Positions 15,461 through 23,479 of a stretch of 40,501 nt of DNA are shown here, one piece after another. Below the pieces are notes generated by a model that did not search any database, was not told the origin of the DNA, and saw only the letters and a list, made by a program, of their open reading frames with translations. A program made the position numbers and the translations under genes. Numbering within the stretch: the first letter of the stretch is position 1; every line of letters begins with the position of its first letter. Origin of the DNA: UBA9547 sp043769845 (lineage in GTDB: Bacteria > Bacteroidota > Bacteroidia > Cytophagales > UBA9547); contig JAYVIX010000180.1 in NCBI GenBank assembly GCA_043769845.1, positions 1-40,501 on the forward strand, read 5' to 3'.

Positions 15461-16927
15461 TTATTTTTTCTTCTTTTCTCTTTCCTCCATCATCTTAGAA
15501 TAGTTGTCGATAAACTCGCCCAATTGTTCTACACCTAGCTTTTTAGCAATGATTTCTTTCTTCTCGTTCAGTACAAAAATGGTGGGCGTACTGTACACGT
15601 CATAGCCTTTGCGCAGGTCGTAATACACCGTTTTGTCGCCTATTGCATTACATACGTTCAGAAATACCAAGCCTTTTTCTCTTACATATTTCTTCCAATC
15701 GCTCGGATGGTCGGTACTTACCGAATAAATGCTGACGCTTCTTTTGTCTTTATTTTCTTTGTAGAAATCGTTCAATTTGGGTGTTTCCTTTTGACAATGA
15801 CCGCAATTGGGATCCCAAAAATAAAGAATCGTAAACTTGCCTGGTTGTTTGTACAAATCATGAAAATGATTTGCCGTATCTGGCAACGAAAGTGCAGGTG
15901 CTTTTTTGCCGATCAACAAAGGTTTCAAGGTTTCGTAACGTTCTCTGATTTTGGCTTTTACAGTCGAATCAATCCAGAAAGCTTTGCCAGATAAATAATA
16001 TGCTTCGGCCATGTGCACAAAAATGGCGTCCATTCCCATGATGTTGGATGTTTCGTAGGTGTTTGTGATATTCCAAACGCAGAATTTGAAAACATCTTTG
16101 TTGGCTTGCGATTTAGTCACAATAAAATCGGCCGATTTGTTGATACTATCTGGTGCTTGCACGGTGAGGTTGTCCAGATAATACTTGATTTTAGATTGAA
16201 GAAGTGGCGTGCGCAAAATACGATCGTCAGCGAAATCGACATTATCGAAATAATGTTGTTTCATCCACCTATAGGCAAATGTAGAATCTTTCTTACCATC
16301 AGGAAGTGTAGGCGTTTCTGGTATTTCTAATTCGGTCGATGCTTTGAATATTTTCGAAACCAAACTGCCCGGGTTTTCCTCTATTACCTTTATGCGTTGG
16401 GCTTTTACTTGTTTTTCAACCTCGTTGAGCTTGTCTTGAAAATATTTGACTGAATCCTTGTTCTTGTCTTTGTTGCGTTTGTAGCCATCCAGATAAGGTT
16501 CTGCATCTTTGGTTTTTTTGCCCAAAAAATTCAAAAATCCGAAGAAAGTCTCGTTCTCTTTTGATCCTGATACTTTCATTTTCTCGATCATTTTGGCGGT
16601 ATCTGTTTCGAGACTAAAAAACTGCTGTCCTTCTACGACCAAAAATTCAAAATTGGTTTTGTTAGGAAGTACCACCAAATAAATTCCTCCTTGGAGTTTT
16701 TCTTTTCCATCGAACACCATATTTCCTTTCGAATCTACTTTGGCGGTGTCTTTCAGATATTGTTTATCGCCAAAATGATAGGCCAAATAACAGGTGGTGT
16801 CTTTCAGCCCGTTTAGTTTTATTTTGATGGCATAGCCTTTTGCTGGCACAGAAGAAGGTTTTTCGCCCGATGCGAATACCGAAATGGACAATGCGAGAAT
16901 TAAAATAGAAAAAAAGCTACGCTTCAT
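15461..16927 (-). CDS. TlpA-like periplasmic thioredoxin with DUF4369/DUF5106-type N-terminus
   Basis: A 488-residue exported thiol oxidoreductase. A signal peptide (MKRSFFSILILALSISVFAS) is followed by a DUF4369-like beta domain (about 30-115: IKIKLNGLKDTTCYLAYHFG, then IYLVVLPNKTNFEF), a helical DUF5106-like middle, and a C-terminal AhpC/TSA-TlpA domain with LYFWDPNCGHCQKE, active-site C375 and C378. The tail is highly charged (MMEEREKKKK). Likely role: reduction of periplasmic disulfides, perhaps fed electrons by the DsbD-type protein of this window; that link is inference. It has its own promoter with a 13-base leader. Specific substrate unknown. Confidence 0.88.
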   Translation of the reverse strand: MKRSFFSILILALSISVFASGEKPSSVPAKGYAIKIKLNGLKDTTCYLAYHFGDKQYLKDTAKVDSKGNMVFDGKEKLQGGIYLVVLPNKTNFEFLVVEGQQFFSLETDTAKMIEKMKVSGSKENETFFGFLNFLGKKTKDAEPYLDGYKRNKDKNKDSVKYFQDKLNEVEKQVKAQRIKVIEENPGSLVSKIFKASTELEIPETPTLPDGKKDSTFAYRWMKQHYFDNVDFADDRILRTPLLQSKIKYYLDNLTVQAPDSINKSADFIVTKSQANKDVFKFCVWNITNTYETSNIMGMDAIFVHMAEAYYLSGKAFWIDSTVKAKIRERYETLKPLLIGKKAPALSLPDTANHFHDLYKQPGKFTILYFWDPNCGHCQKETPKLNDFYKENKDKRSVSIYSVSTDHPSDWKKYVREKGLVFLNVCNAIGDKTVYYDLRKGYDVYSTPTIFVLNEKKEIIAKKLGVEQLGEFIDNYSKMMEEREKKKK

Positions 16928-16946
16928 ATCGTGATGGTTTGTGGTG

Positions 16947-16977
16947 CAAATTTATCAGGAAATAGTCAATAGTCAAT
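16947..16977 (-). promoter_or_regulatory. Promoter of the TlpA-like gene
   Basis: Minus strand: ATTG (16977-16974), 19-base spacer, TAAATTTG (16954-16947), an exact -7 element. The -33 lies within the AGTCAATAGTCAATGG repeat. The spacing and ATTG are the same as in the dsbD promoter. Confidence 0.55.
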
Positions 16978-17080
16978 GGTCGTCATTCGTCAGTCATGAG
17001 CGATAAGTCTCTTCAAAAAATCAAGCTAAAAAAACTTAAGTCTGCGTCTGACGACTAATGACTATCAACTGACTACTAAA
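16961..17080. repeat. Divergent clusters of AGTCA/TGACT repeat words
   Basis: The left cluster (16961-16998) is made of AGTCAATAGTCAATGG, CGTCATTCGTCAGTC; the right cluster (17045-17080) has the complementary sense, GACGACTAATGACTATC, AACTGACTAC. Together they form a loose inverted pair in the 231-base gap between the TlpA-like gene and grpE. A similar GACTAGCGACTAATGACTT stretch lies after dnaJ (18926-18944). Such words are typical dispersed intergenic repeats in Cytophagales. Confidence 0.55.
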
Positions 17081-17109
17081 AAGGAGTGTCATTCTGTCAT
17101 ATCTATTCA

Positions 17110-17140
17110 TTTGGCAACATTGTTGTAAACTGTATTTTAG
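17110..17140 (+). promoter_or_regulatory. grpE-dnaJ promoter
   Basis: TTTG at 17110-17113, 19-base spacer, TATTTTAG at 17133-17140 (one mismatch to TAnnTTTG). The predicted leader before the ATG at 17159 is about 12 bases. No CIRCE-type inverted repeat is seen, so HrcA control is not indicated. Confidence 0.55.
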
Positions 17141-17158
17141 CAAAATTAAGGAACACCG

Positions 17159-17698
17159 ATGAACGAAGAAAAAGAAACTTTGGCAGAAAATATCGAAGAG
17201 CAAGTAGAAGCTGCGGCAATTGCTGATGAACAATCAGAAATTCTCCCTACCGAATTGGAAAAAGCACAAGCCGAATTGGCCGAGATGAAAGATAAATTCC
17301 TTCGTTTACATGCCGAATTCGATAACTTCAAAAGACGTACTTCGAAAGAAAAAATCGAAACGATGCTAACGGCCAATCGCGAATTGATGGTGGCTTTGCT
17401 TCCGACCTTGGATGATTTCGACCGTACAAACAAATCGTTGGAAACAATTGACAATGTGGATGCTTTGAAAGAAGGCGTTGCTTTGGTGTTCGGTAAACTT
17501 TCGCGCACTCTTGAGCAAAAAGGCTTGAAACCATTGGAAACAAAAGGAACCGTTTTCGATACCGAATTGCACGAAGCTGTGACTCAAATTCCTGCCCCTT
17601 CCGAAGATTTGAAAGGAAAAGTAGTAGACGAACTTGAAAAAGGATACTATTTGAATGACAAAATCATTCGTTATGCCAAAGTGGTTATAGGAAATTAA
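17159..17698 (+). CDS. grpE: Nucleotide exchange factor GrpE
   Basis: Releases ADP from DnaK in the Hsp70 cycle, acting as a dimer. The 179 residues show the acidic N-terminus, a long coiled coil (about 35-90: ELEKAQAELAEMKDKFLRLH, AEFDNFKRRTSKEK) and the beta-wing end with HEAVTQIPAP, GKVVDELEKGYYLNDKIIRY. ATG at 17159 gives a standard N-terminus. dnaJ follows after 29 AT-rich bases, so they form one transcript. dnaK is not in the window. Confidence 0.97.
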   Translation: MNEEKETLAENIEEQVEAAAIADEQSEILPTELEKAQAELAEMKDKFLRLHAEFDNFKRRTSKEKIETMLTANRELMVALLPTLDDFDRTNKSLETIDNVDALKEGVALVFGKLSRTLEQKGLKPLETKGTVFDTELHEAVTQIPAPSEDLKGKVVDELEKGYYLNDKIIRYAKVVIGN

Positions 17699-17727
17699 TT
17701 AATAATTATTAATTAATAATTAACAAA

Positions 17728-18867
17728 ATGGCTTCAAAGAGAGATTTCTACGAAATATTGGGCGTTGGTCGCAATGCTTCGGCTGATGAAATAAAAAAAG
17801 CATACCGTCAGATGGCTATCAAGTACCATCCTGACAAAAATCCAGGCGATTCGAAGGCGGAAGACATGTTCAAAGAAGCTGCCGAAGCCTACGAAGTACT
17901 AAGCACGCCTGACAAAAAAGCACGTTACGACCAATTTGGTCACCAAGGAATGGGTGGTAACGGTGGCGGACATGGTGGTATGAACATGGAAGACATCTTC
18001 TCGCAATTTGGAGATGTGTTTGGCGGTGGCGGTTTTGAAGGATTTTTTGGTGGTGGACGTGGTGGTCGTTCAGGTCAGCGTCAAGGTTCGAACCTTCGAA
18101 TCAAACTAAAACTGACGCTCGAAGAATCGGCTCTAGGTGTAGAGAAAAAAATCAAAGTAAAACGCAATACGAGTTGCAAAACGTGTAACGGAAGTGGCGC
18201 GAAAAGCAGTTCAGCTATGCAATCGTGTTCGAACTGTAACGGTTCGGGACAAGTACGCAGGGTGACCAATACCATCCTCGGCCAAATGATGTCGACCAGC
18301 ACATGCCCAGTGTGTAGTGGTGAAGGAAAAATTGTCAAGGAAAAATGTGGCACATGCCATGGCGAAGGTGTGATGGCTGAAGAAGAAGTAATCACAATAA
18401 AAGTTCCTGCTGGTGTGGCCGATGGCATGCAATTGAGCATGAGCGGCAAAGGCAATATGCCACCAAGAGGCGGTGTTCCTGGCGATCTGATTATTCTAAT
18501 AGAAGAAGAGGAACATGCATTTTTGAAACGTGAAGGTTCAAATGTCGTTTTCGACCTGCATATCAACTTTGTAGACGCTACTTTGGGCACAAGTGTAGAA
18601 GTGCCTACGATAGACGGAAAAGTAAAAATCAAGATTGATGCTGGTACACAAAGTGGCAAAATCCTGAGACTGAAAGACAAAGGCGTAAAAGACCTGAACT
18701 CGTACCAAAAAGGCGATCAGCTGATTTATGTGAACGTATGGACACCAAAACAACTTAGTCCACAGGAACGTGAGATTTTGGAAAAACTACGCGAATCTCC
18801 GAATTTTCAACCTAATCCGGGTAAAGGAGAGAAAAGCTTCTTTGAAAAAGTGAAGGAGTTTTTTTAG
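17728..18867 (+). CDS. dnaJ: Chaperone protein DnaJ
   Basis: Class I Hsp40 that delivers clients to DnaK and stimulates its ATPase. The 379-residue protein has all parts: J domain with HPD at 34-36, Gly-rich linker (71-118), four CxxCxGxG zinc motifs (C150/C153, C167/C170, C193/C196, C207/C210; the last three end in GSG, GEG and HGEG), then the client-binding C-terminal domains. No substitution at key positions. The gap to grpE is a run of TTAATTAATAATTA words. A hairpin terminator follows at 18950. Confidence 0.98.
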   Translation: MASKRDFYEILGVGRNASADEIKKAYRQMAIKYHPDKNPGDSKAEDMFKEAAEAYEVLSTPDKKARYDQFGHQGMGGNGGGHGGMNMEDIFSQFGDVFGGGGFEGFFGGGRGGRSGQRQGSNLRIKLKLTLEESALGVEKKIKVKRNTSCKTCNGSGAKSSSAMQSCSNCNGSGQVRRVTNTILGQMMSTSTCPVCSGEGKIVKEKCGTCHGEGVMAEEEVITIKVPAGVADGMQLSMSGKGNMPPRGGVPGDLIILIEEEEHAFLKREGSNVVFDLHINFVDATLGTSVEVPTIDGKVKIKIDAGTQSGKILRLKDKGVKDLNSYQKGDQLIYVNVWTPKQLSPQEREILEKLRESPNFQPNPGKGEKSFFEKVKEFF

Positions 18868-18949
18868 GTCTTAGCATACAGCATCAAGTAGTTAGAAAAG
18901 ACATTTTTATGTAATAAAAACTCAAGACTAGCGACTAATGACTTAATAA

Positions 18950-18987
18950 AAATGAGTCGTTTTACTTTTATGTGAAACGACTCATTT
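18950..18987 (+). terminator. Intrinsic terminator of grpE-dnaJ
   Basis: AAATGAGTCGTTT at 18950-18962 pairs exactly with 18975-18987 around a 12-base loop, followed by ATTTTT. The 355-base gap 18868-19222 also holds a GACTAATGACTT repeat (about 18926-18944) and, from 19131, a probable frameshifted N-terminus of the FkbM gene; I see nothing else in it. Confidence 0.8.
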
Positions 18988-19222
18988 ATTTTTAGGCGAA
19001 TGAATTCGTCATTTATCACGATCATCCTTATATGTCACAAATGAAATTAAAGGGATTGTGATAAAGTTGTTAACTTTCGGTCTTGTTACGCCTGCTTTGT
19101 AGGCACTATTTGTACTGAAAGCTTAGAAAAATGCTCCAATCTTCCCGCATAAACTTATAAAATACCTCATAGATATTAACGAGCATTTTGTTTTTGAGCG
19201 TAGACTTCGCAAAACGTACAAA

Positions 19223-19864
19223 ATGCTTTTTGGCGAAAGTCTAAAAACAGTTGTTGATGTGGGTGCAAACAAAGGTCAGTCGATTGATTTTTTCAAAAGT
19301 ATCAATACGAATTGTACTGTTTTTGCTTTTGAGCCGAATAAAGAGTTATTCAAGCTTTTACAAGGCAAATACAAGAATGATCCAGCAATTCACCTCTTCA
19401 ATTTAGGCGTGAGCGATGCCTTAGGAAGTAAAGAATTTCACCAAAATGTACTAGACTACACTTCGTCATTCGAAGCGGTCGATCTGGGTTCTACTTATTT
19501 AAAGAAAAAAGCCAGAATATTGGGTGTCGATCCTGAAAATATTGTCACTGCTTCGTACCAAGTAGAAACAACTACGCTTTCGTATTTTATTAACAATCAG
19601 GTAAATAGTCCGATTGATGTATTGAAAATAGATGTTGAAGGTCACGAATATCCTTGTTTGATCGGTTTGTTCAATCAGAAATTGAACGTTCCGATAAAAT
19701 ACATCCAGCTAGAGCAACATAATGACGATATGTACGCCAATGCAACCTCATTTGCAGAAATCACACAACTGCTGAACAAAAACGGATTCACGCTCAAAAC
19801 CACCGTCAAACATGGTTTTGGAAATTTAGATGAGGTGATTTTTGAGAACAAAAATATGAATTAA
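19223..19864 (+). CDS. FkbM family methyltransferase, N-terminus possibly lost by frameshift
   Basis: SAM-dependent methyltransferase of the FkbM type, often acting on sugars of glycans or lipids. The open frame starts almost on motif I (VVDVGANKGQSIDFF, residues 10-24), followed by VFAFEPNKELF and VLKIDVEGHEYP. At 213 residues it is short at the N-terminus for this family. The same frame upstream is coding-like (IKYLIDINEHFVFERRLRKT) but has no start codon. An ATG at 19131 in another frame reads MLQSSRINL and meets TAA at 19158; restoring one A would join it to IKYLIDINE. So the gene either starts at 19223 as a trimmed protein or is inactivated by one lost base. It is a single gene between two terminators; substrate unknown. 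Confidence 0.75.
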   Translation: MLFGESLKTVVDVGANKGQSIDFFKSINTNCTVFAFEPNKELFKLLQGKYKNDPAIHLFNLGVSDALGSKEFHQNVLDYTSSFEAVDLGSTYLKKKARILGVDPENIVTASYQVETTTLSYFINNQVNSPIDVLKIDVEGHEYPCLIGLFNQKLNVPIKYIQLEQHNDDMYANATSFAEITQLLNKNGFTLKTTVKHGFGNLDEVIFENKNMN

Positions 19865-19918
19865 TATTCATATTATTATGACGCTATATTTTATAAATTT
19901 GATGTTCGTTTTTTTTAG

Positions 19919-19959
19919 TTTCAATTGGGTTATGTGAGATTGCTCAAACCCAATTGAAA
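19919..19959. terminator. Bidirectional terminator between FkbM gene and gldD
   Basis: TTTCAATTGGGTT at 19919-19931 pairs perfectly with 19947-19959. A T-run precedes the stem on the plus strand, which serves gldD on the minus strand. It lies between two convergent genes. Confidence 0.75.
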
Positions 19960-19963
19960 TAAA

Positions 19964-20548
19964 CTATTTCCACTCTAAGGTATTCACCATTTGCATTACA
20001 TCCTTTTTCAGATACTCAATTGCTGGAGAAAGGGAATCAATTTGAGTGCTTTTGAAATACAAAGCTCCGCGTACAAAATGATGCGTACTGTCGGTCATAT
20101 AAAACTGAAACGGACTTGGCACATCTCCTGTCAGTTCGATAATGCTGGCTTTCTTACCAGTAGGAGTTTTTACCTGATTTTCTTCGATCGAATATGCCTT
20201 TACTTGATGTTTATTGGCCAGTTTGTACGAATCGTCAATCAGTTCATTTAACTTTTTGATGTCTTTTTTGCCATCCAAAGTCTTATAAGTAATCTGAATA
20301 TCGGCATCGAAATACGGATAATGGACACTGATCCAAAAAGGTTCGGAAATCGTAGATTGGTCTTTTTCGATCACCGCCAAACTCGAATATTGAAACTGAT
20401 AGGGAAATGAATCAGGTAAGGTTTTGTAAACTGGATCAGGCAAATCAATCCTGTTATAGCCTTTGGGCTTGGGTACATACTCTTCTTCTGCGCAAGAAAA
20501 AAATAAAAAGGAGGAACAAGTCAGGAGAAGAAGGGAGCGAAAGCGCAT
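19964..20548 (-). CDS. gldD: Gliding motility lipoprotein GldD
   Basis: Lipoprotein needed for gliding motility and linked to the type IX secretion machinery. The chosen ATG (20548) gives 194 residues with a lipoprotein signal peptide ending LFFSC (C19); the longer frame (to 20584) would run into the ssb terminator. Family landmarks: YVPKPKGYNRIDLPDPVY, ANKHQVKAYSIEENQV and the end SPFQFYMTDSTHHFVRGALY, FKS...DSLSPAIEYLKKDV, VNTLEWK. It follows ssb and mutY as in many Bacteroidota, but gldE, which normally lies between ssb and gldD, is absent here. Confidence 0.92.
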   Translation of the reverse strand: MRFRSLLLLTCSSFLFFSCAEEEYVPKPKGYNRIDLPDPVYKTLPDSFPYQFQYSSLAVIEKDQSTISEPFWISVHYPYFDADIQITYKTLDGKKDIKKLNELIDDSYKLANKHQVKAYSIEENQVKTPTGKKASIIELTGDVPSPFQFYMTDSTHHFVRGALYFKSTQIDSLSPAIEYLKKDVMQMVNTLEWK

Positions 20549-20573
20549 TTTAGTTGTTTTTTGAAAGAATAAA

Positions 20574-20619
20574 AAGCCTCGCAATTGTATGTATATTTAA
20601 TCATACAAATGCAAGGCTT
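20574..20619 (-). terminator. Intrinsic terminator of ssb
   Basis: Arms 20574-20591 and 20602-20619 pair at 16 of 18 positions with a ten-base loop; on the minus strand the stem is followed by a T-rich tract. It separates ssb from gldD, so gldD needs its own promoter or read-through. Confidence 0.75.
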
Positions 20620-20630
20620 CAAAAATCATT

Positions 20631-21080
20631 TTAGAAAGGAAGATCGTCTGTTTCGCTAGCTACAATTTCTTTTGGAACTGCTGTTTCTGCCTTGGAATAA
20701 GTTGGCGAAGGCGCTGAGGCTGATTGCTCTTGTCCTTCATTATTTCCACCGCTCCCTTTCGATCCTAACATCGTGAAACCATTTGCCCTGATTTTGGTCG
20801 CAAATTTTTTCACCCCGTTGTCTTCCCAACTATCCGTTCTGATACTGCCTTCGACATAAAGTAATTGACCTTTTTTTAGCCATTGTTCGGCTATTTTGGC
20901 TTGTTCGCCCCACACTTCAATGTTGTGCCACTCGGTTTGGTCTACCCTATTGCCTGTTTTGTCTTTATAACTCTCAGTTGTGGCCAAAGAAAATCTTGCC
21001 ACCTGACCATTTGCAAAGCTCTTTATTTCGGGGTCTTTGCCCAGATGCCCAACTAGTATCACTTTATTTACACCAGCCAT
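20631..21080 (-). CDS. ssb: Single-stranded DNA-binding protein
   Basis: OB-fold protein that coats single-stranded DNA in replication and repair. The 149 residues start MAGVNKVILVGHLGKDPE and include QTEWHNIEVWGEQAKIAEQW and GSIRTDSWED, then a Gly/Ser/Gln linker and the acidic tip ETDDLPF that binds partner proteins. Preceded by mutY on the same strand, with a promoter inside the 3' end of mutY. The Bacteroidota order mutY-ssb is kept. Confidence 0.97.
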   Translation of the reverse strand: MAGVNKVILVGHLGKDPEIKSFANGQVARFSLATTESYKDKTGNRVDQTEWHNIEVWGEQAKIAEQWLKKGQLLYVEGSIRTDSWEDNGVKKFATKIRANGFTMLGSKGSGGNNEGQEQSASAPSPTYSKAETAVPKEIVASETDDLPF

Positions 21081-21105
21081 TATTTATACGTTTTTAAGTT
21101 GAATA

Positions 21106-21135
21106 CAAAATTAGAATAATTTCTCTTGCTCCAAG
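21106..21135 (-). promoter_or_regulatory. ssb promoter within the 3' end of mutY
   Basis: Minus strand: CTTG (21135-21132), 18-base spacer, TAATTTTG (21113-21106), an exact TAnnTTTG. It overlaps the mutY stop codon and gives a leader of about 20 bases for ssb. Confidence 0.5.
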
Positions 21136-22169
21136 TAATTCACGAGCAAAACAGGTTTGGCAAGATTTTCGACTTCTACTTCATTATAGAAGCTAAGTCC
21201 TTTTTTTTCAAGCATCTCTGAATTTTCGATTTGATAAATATAAAATTTAGTTGCAAGCCTTTGGTGCGAAAGAATGTGCGTACGCGAATCGGAAACGTTT
21301 ACCAGCTTGAAATGGGTCAATCCTTCGGCTTCAAGTTGTTGATTCATTTGATCATCAGTCAATTCCGTGTCGGATTCGACCAAATAAAACTCGAATAAAC
21401 CGTTCCAAATGTCCTTGTGAAGTCGTTGACCCAATGCCAATCGGCCACTATTCCTGAAAATCGCATATTGAAAAAACCGTTTGCGTACTTTCGTTTTCTT
21501 CAGCTTTACTGGCAACTCACTCGCCATTTGATGTTTGTGTGCAAAACAAATCGAATTGAAAATACATGATTCACAATCGGGTTTGGATGGTGTACAATAA
21601 AGCGAGCCAAATTCCATAATGGCCTGATTGAAAATTCCTGGATTTTCTTTCGGAATATGCTGATTTGCAATTGTTTCAAATATTTTTTGCGTTTTTGGAT
21701 GCATAATATCATCGCTCACGCCAAAGATCCGAGCGAGCAAACGTTGCACATTTCCATCTACCACAGGCACTTGTTCGTTGTAAGCAAACGAGGCAATGGC
21801 CGCAGCCGTGTACCGTCCAACACCTTTCATTTGCAATAGATTTTCGAACGAATTGGGGAAAATGCCAGCCAAATCATCTCTTATATATGTGGCTGCCTGA
21901 TGCATGTTGCGCGCCCGAGAATAATAGCCCAATCCCTGCCAAAGACGCAATACATCGTCCAAAGGCGCATTTGCCAAATCGGTCACGCTAGCAAAGGCCG
22001 CAACAAAACGTTCGTAATAAGGTAAACCCTGCTGAACTCTAGTCTGTTGCAAAATAATTTCAGACATCCATATTTTGAAAGGATCCTGAGTGTTGCGCCA
22101 AGGCAGGTCTCGCTTATTAAAATTATACCATTCGATGAGTTTGGGAGCAAATCCTTGCTGACTTTGCAT
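21111..22169 (-). CDS. mutY: A/G-specific adenine DNA glycosylase
   Basis: Removes adenine mispaired with 8-oxoguanine. With the ATG at 22169 (352 residues; an upstream ATG at 22205 would add 12) the catalytic residues fall at E37 (MSEIILQQTRV) and D138 (VPVVDGNVQ), and the [4Fe-4S] cysteines at C192, C199, C202 and C208, the same numbers as in E. coli MutY; this supports the shorter start. The helix-hairpin-helix MKGVGRYTAAAIASF and a C-terminal NUDIX-like 8-oxoG recognition domain (about 215-352) are present. It is the first of the mutY-ssb-gldD group and divergent from the HU gene. Confidence 0.97.
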   Translation of the reverse strand: MQSQQGFAPKLIEWYNFNKRDLPWRNTQDPFKIWMSEIILQQTRVQQGLPYYERFVAAFASVTDLANAPLDDVLRLWQGLGYYSRARNMHQAATYIRDDLAGIFPNSFENLLQMKGVGRYTAAAIASFAYNEQVPVVDGNVQRLLARIFGVSDDIMHPKTQKIFETIANQHIPKENPGIFNQAIMEFGSLYCTPSKPDCESCIFNSICFAHKHQMASELPVKLKKTKVRKRFFQYAIFRNSGRLALGQRLHKDIWNGLFEFYLVESDTELTDDQMNQQLEAEGLTHFKLVNVSDSRTHILSHQRLATKFYIYQIENSEMLEKKGLSFYNEVEVENLAKPVLLVNYLEQEKLF

Positions 22170-22242
22170 TGTATTGATAATTAAAATGTTAAAGTAAATA
22201 CACAATTTACCAAAAGTGATTTTTTAATTACAAAAATCAACT

Positions 22243-22250
22243 TAAATTTG
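22243..22250 (+). promoter_or_regulatory. -7 element of the HU gene promoter
   Basis: TAAATTTG is an exact -7 match, with only a weak TTTT at the -33 distance (about 22221). It lies in the divergent gap between mutY and the HU gene, 56 bases before the GTG start. Confidence 0.4.
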
Positions 22251-22305
22251 CGACCCTATTTCGTAAATAGCTAATAATCTTAGTTTTAACATAAATTTCA
22301 ATAAG

Positions 22306-22599
22306 GTGACGAAAGCAGACGTTATTTCAAAAATTTCAGAACAAACAGGAATCGACAAGAACGATGCTTCGGCAGCGGTCGAGGCGTTCTTTTCAGTAGT
22401 GAAAGAGTCGATGGAAGGTGGCGACAACATCTACATCCGTGGTTTCGGCAGCTTTATCAACAAAAAACGTGCGCAAAAAGTAGCGAGAAATATCTCGAAA
22501 AACACCGCTATCGTAATAGATGAACATTTCGTCCCTCATTTCAAGCCTTCTAAAGAGTTTGTTGCGGTAATCAAGTCAAGCAAAAAAATCAAAGGTTAA
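22306..22599 (+). CDS. HU/IHF-family DNA-binding protein
   Basis: Small basic protein that bends DNA and organises the nucleoid. The 97 residues have the helical base (TKADVISKISEQTGIDKNDA, AAVEAFFSVVKESMEGG) and the beta-arm IYIRGFGSFINKKRAQKVAR. The arm tip carries NISKNTAIVI rather than the GRNPxTG motif of HU, and the tail HFVPHFKPSKEF is the usual end. Start is GTG at 22306; no ATG precedes the conserved block. The TPR gene starts 21 bases downstream. Confidence 0.92.
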   Translation: MTKADVISKISEQTGIDKNDASAAVEAFFSVVKESMEGGDNIYIRGFGSFINKKRAQKVARNISKNTAIVIDEHFVPHFKPSKEFVAVIKSSKKIKG

Positions 22600-22620
22600 T
22601 AGTAATTCGGCAAAGGGAAA

Positions 22621-23466
22621 ATGAAAAAGCAACAACTTGTTCTCATAGTAGCTGCTACCACCTTTGCAATCGTGTTGTTTTCTTTACCCAAAGTCCTCCT
22701 CAACAAGGACGAAAAAGAATTAGAAAATAGTGCCCAACTAGAAAAAGCAGAAGAAACTCATTCTGAAGCCTCGCATACTGAACATGGAGCTGTTGCATTT
22801 TCCGAGATCGAAACGAACAAACTAACCGCTTTTCAGCAAGCACTTTCAAAAGAAAGCAAGCTGGCAAAAAAACTGGTTTTGTTGGATTCGATTTCAAATA
22901 TCTACAACGGCAAAGCGCTTTATGACAGTTCGGCCTATTTGGTAGAAAGATCACTTGCTCAAGATGAAACCATCGAAAGCTGGATTGCAATAGGAGACGC
23001 TTCTTACAAAGCCTACTATTTTGCAGTGGACGATTCGAAAGCTACTTTCTGGGGAACCAAAACACAAGAGTATTACAAAAAAGCATTGGATAAAAAGCCT
23101 GATTTGCTGGACGTAAAAGCAAGAATGGCAATGACTTATACACGTAGCCAGAATCCGATGCAAGCAGCATTGACTCTGCGCGAAGTGTTAGACAAAGATC
23201 CAAACAACGAACAAGCATTGCTCAATATGGGTTTGCTCTCGGTACAGTCTGGGCAACACGAAAAAGCGGTAACACGATTTAGCAAACTACTGTCTATCAA
23301 TCCTGAAAACTGGCTTGCAACATTTTATCTTGGCATTGCCTATACCGAATTAGGTAAAAAAAGCGAGGCCAAAGAATGTTTCGAAAAAGTAAAAAAGAAC
23401 GAAAAACAGGAGCAGATTTTGGAAGCTGCAAATGAATATTTAAAACAATTATCAGTTAACCCTTAA
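22621..23466 (+). CDS. Membrane-anchored TPR protein
   Basis: A 281-residue protein with a single N-terminal hydrophobic segment (VLIVAATTFAIVLFSLPKVLL), an acidic Glu-rich stretch, and C-terminal tetratricopeptide repeats, clearest around EQALLNMGLLSVQSGQHEKA, ENWLATFYLGIAYTELGKKS. It is probably an inner-membrane protein with the repeats outside the cytoplasm. It sits between the HU gene and rng, a placement that recurs in Bacteroidota. Function not known; TPR repeats imply protein binding. Confidence 0.8.
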   Translation: MKKQQLVLIVAATTFAIVLFSLPKVLLNKDEKELENSAQLEKAEETHSEASHTEHGAVAFSEIETNKLTAFQQALSKESKLAKKLVLLDSISNIYNGKALYDSSAYLVERSLAQDETIESWIAIGDASYKAYYFAVDDSKATFWGTKTQEYYKKALDKKPDLLDVKARMAMTYTRSQNPMQAALTLREVLDKDPNNEQALLNMGLLSVQSGQHEKAVTRFSKLLSINPENWLATFYLGIAYTELGKKSEAKECFEKVKKNEKQEQILEAANEYLKQLSVNP

Positions 23467-23479
23467 AACATTTAAGACT

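Noticed and set aside
16980..17158. CIRCE (HrcA) or sigma-32 type element before grpE
   Set aside because: No TTAGCACTC-N9-GAGTGCTAA-like repeat and no heat-shock type promoter; an ordinary TTTG/TAnnTTTG-like promoter is present.
18081..18680. 199-codon minus-strand frame inside dnaJ
   Set aside because: Antisense to the conserved zinc and client-binding domains; composition reflects the opposite strand.
20549..20584. Upstream start for gldD
   Set aside because: It overlaps the ssb terminator and precedes the lipoprotein signal peptide; the internal ATG is right.
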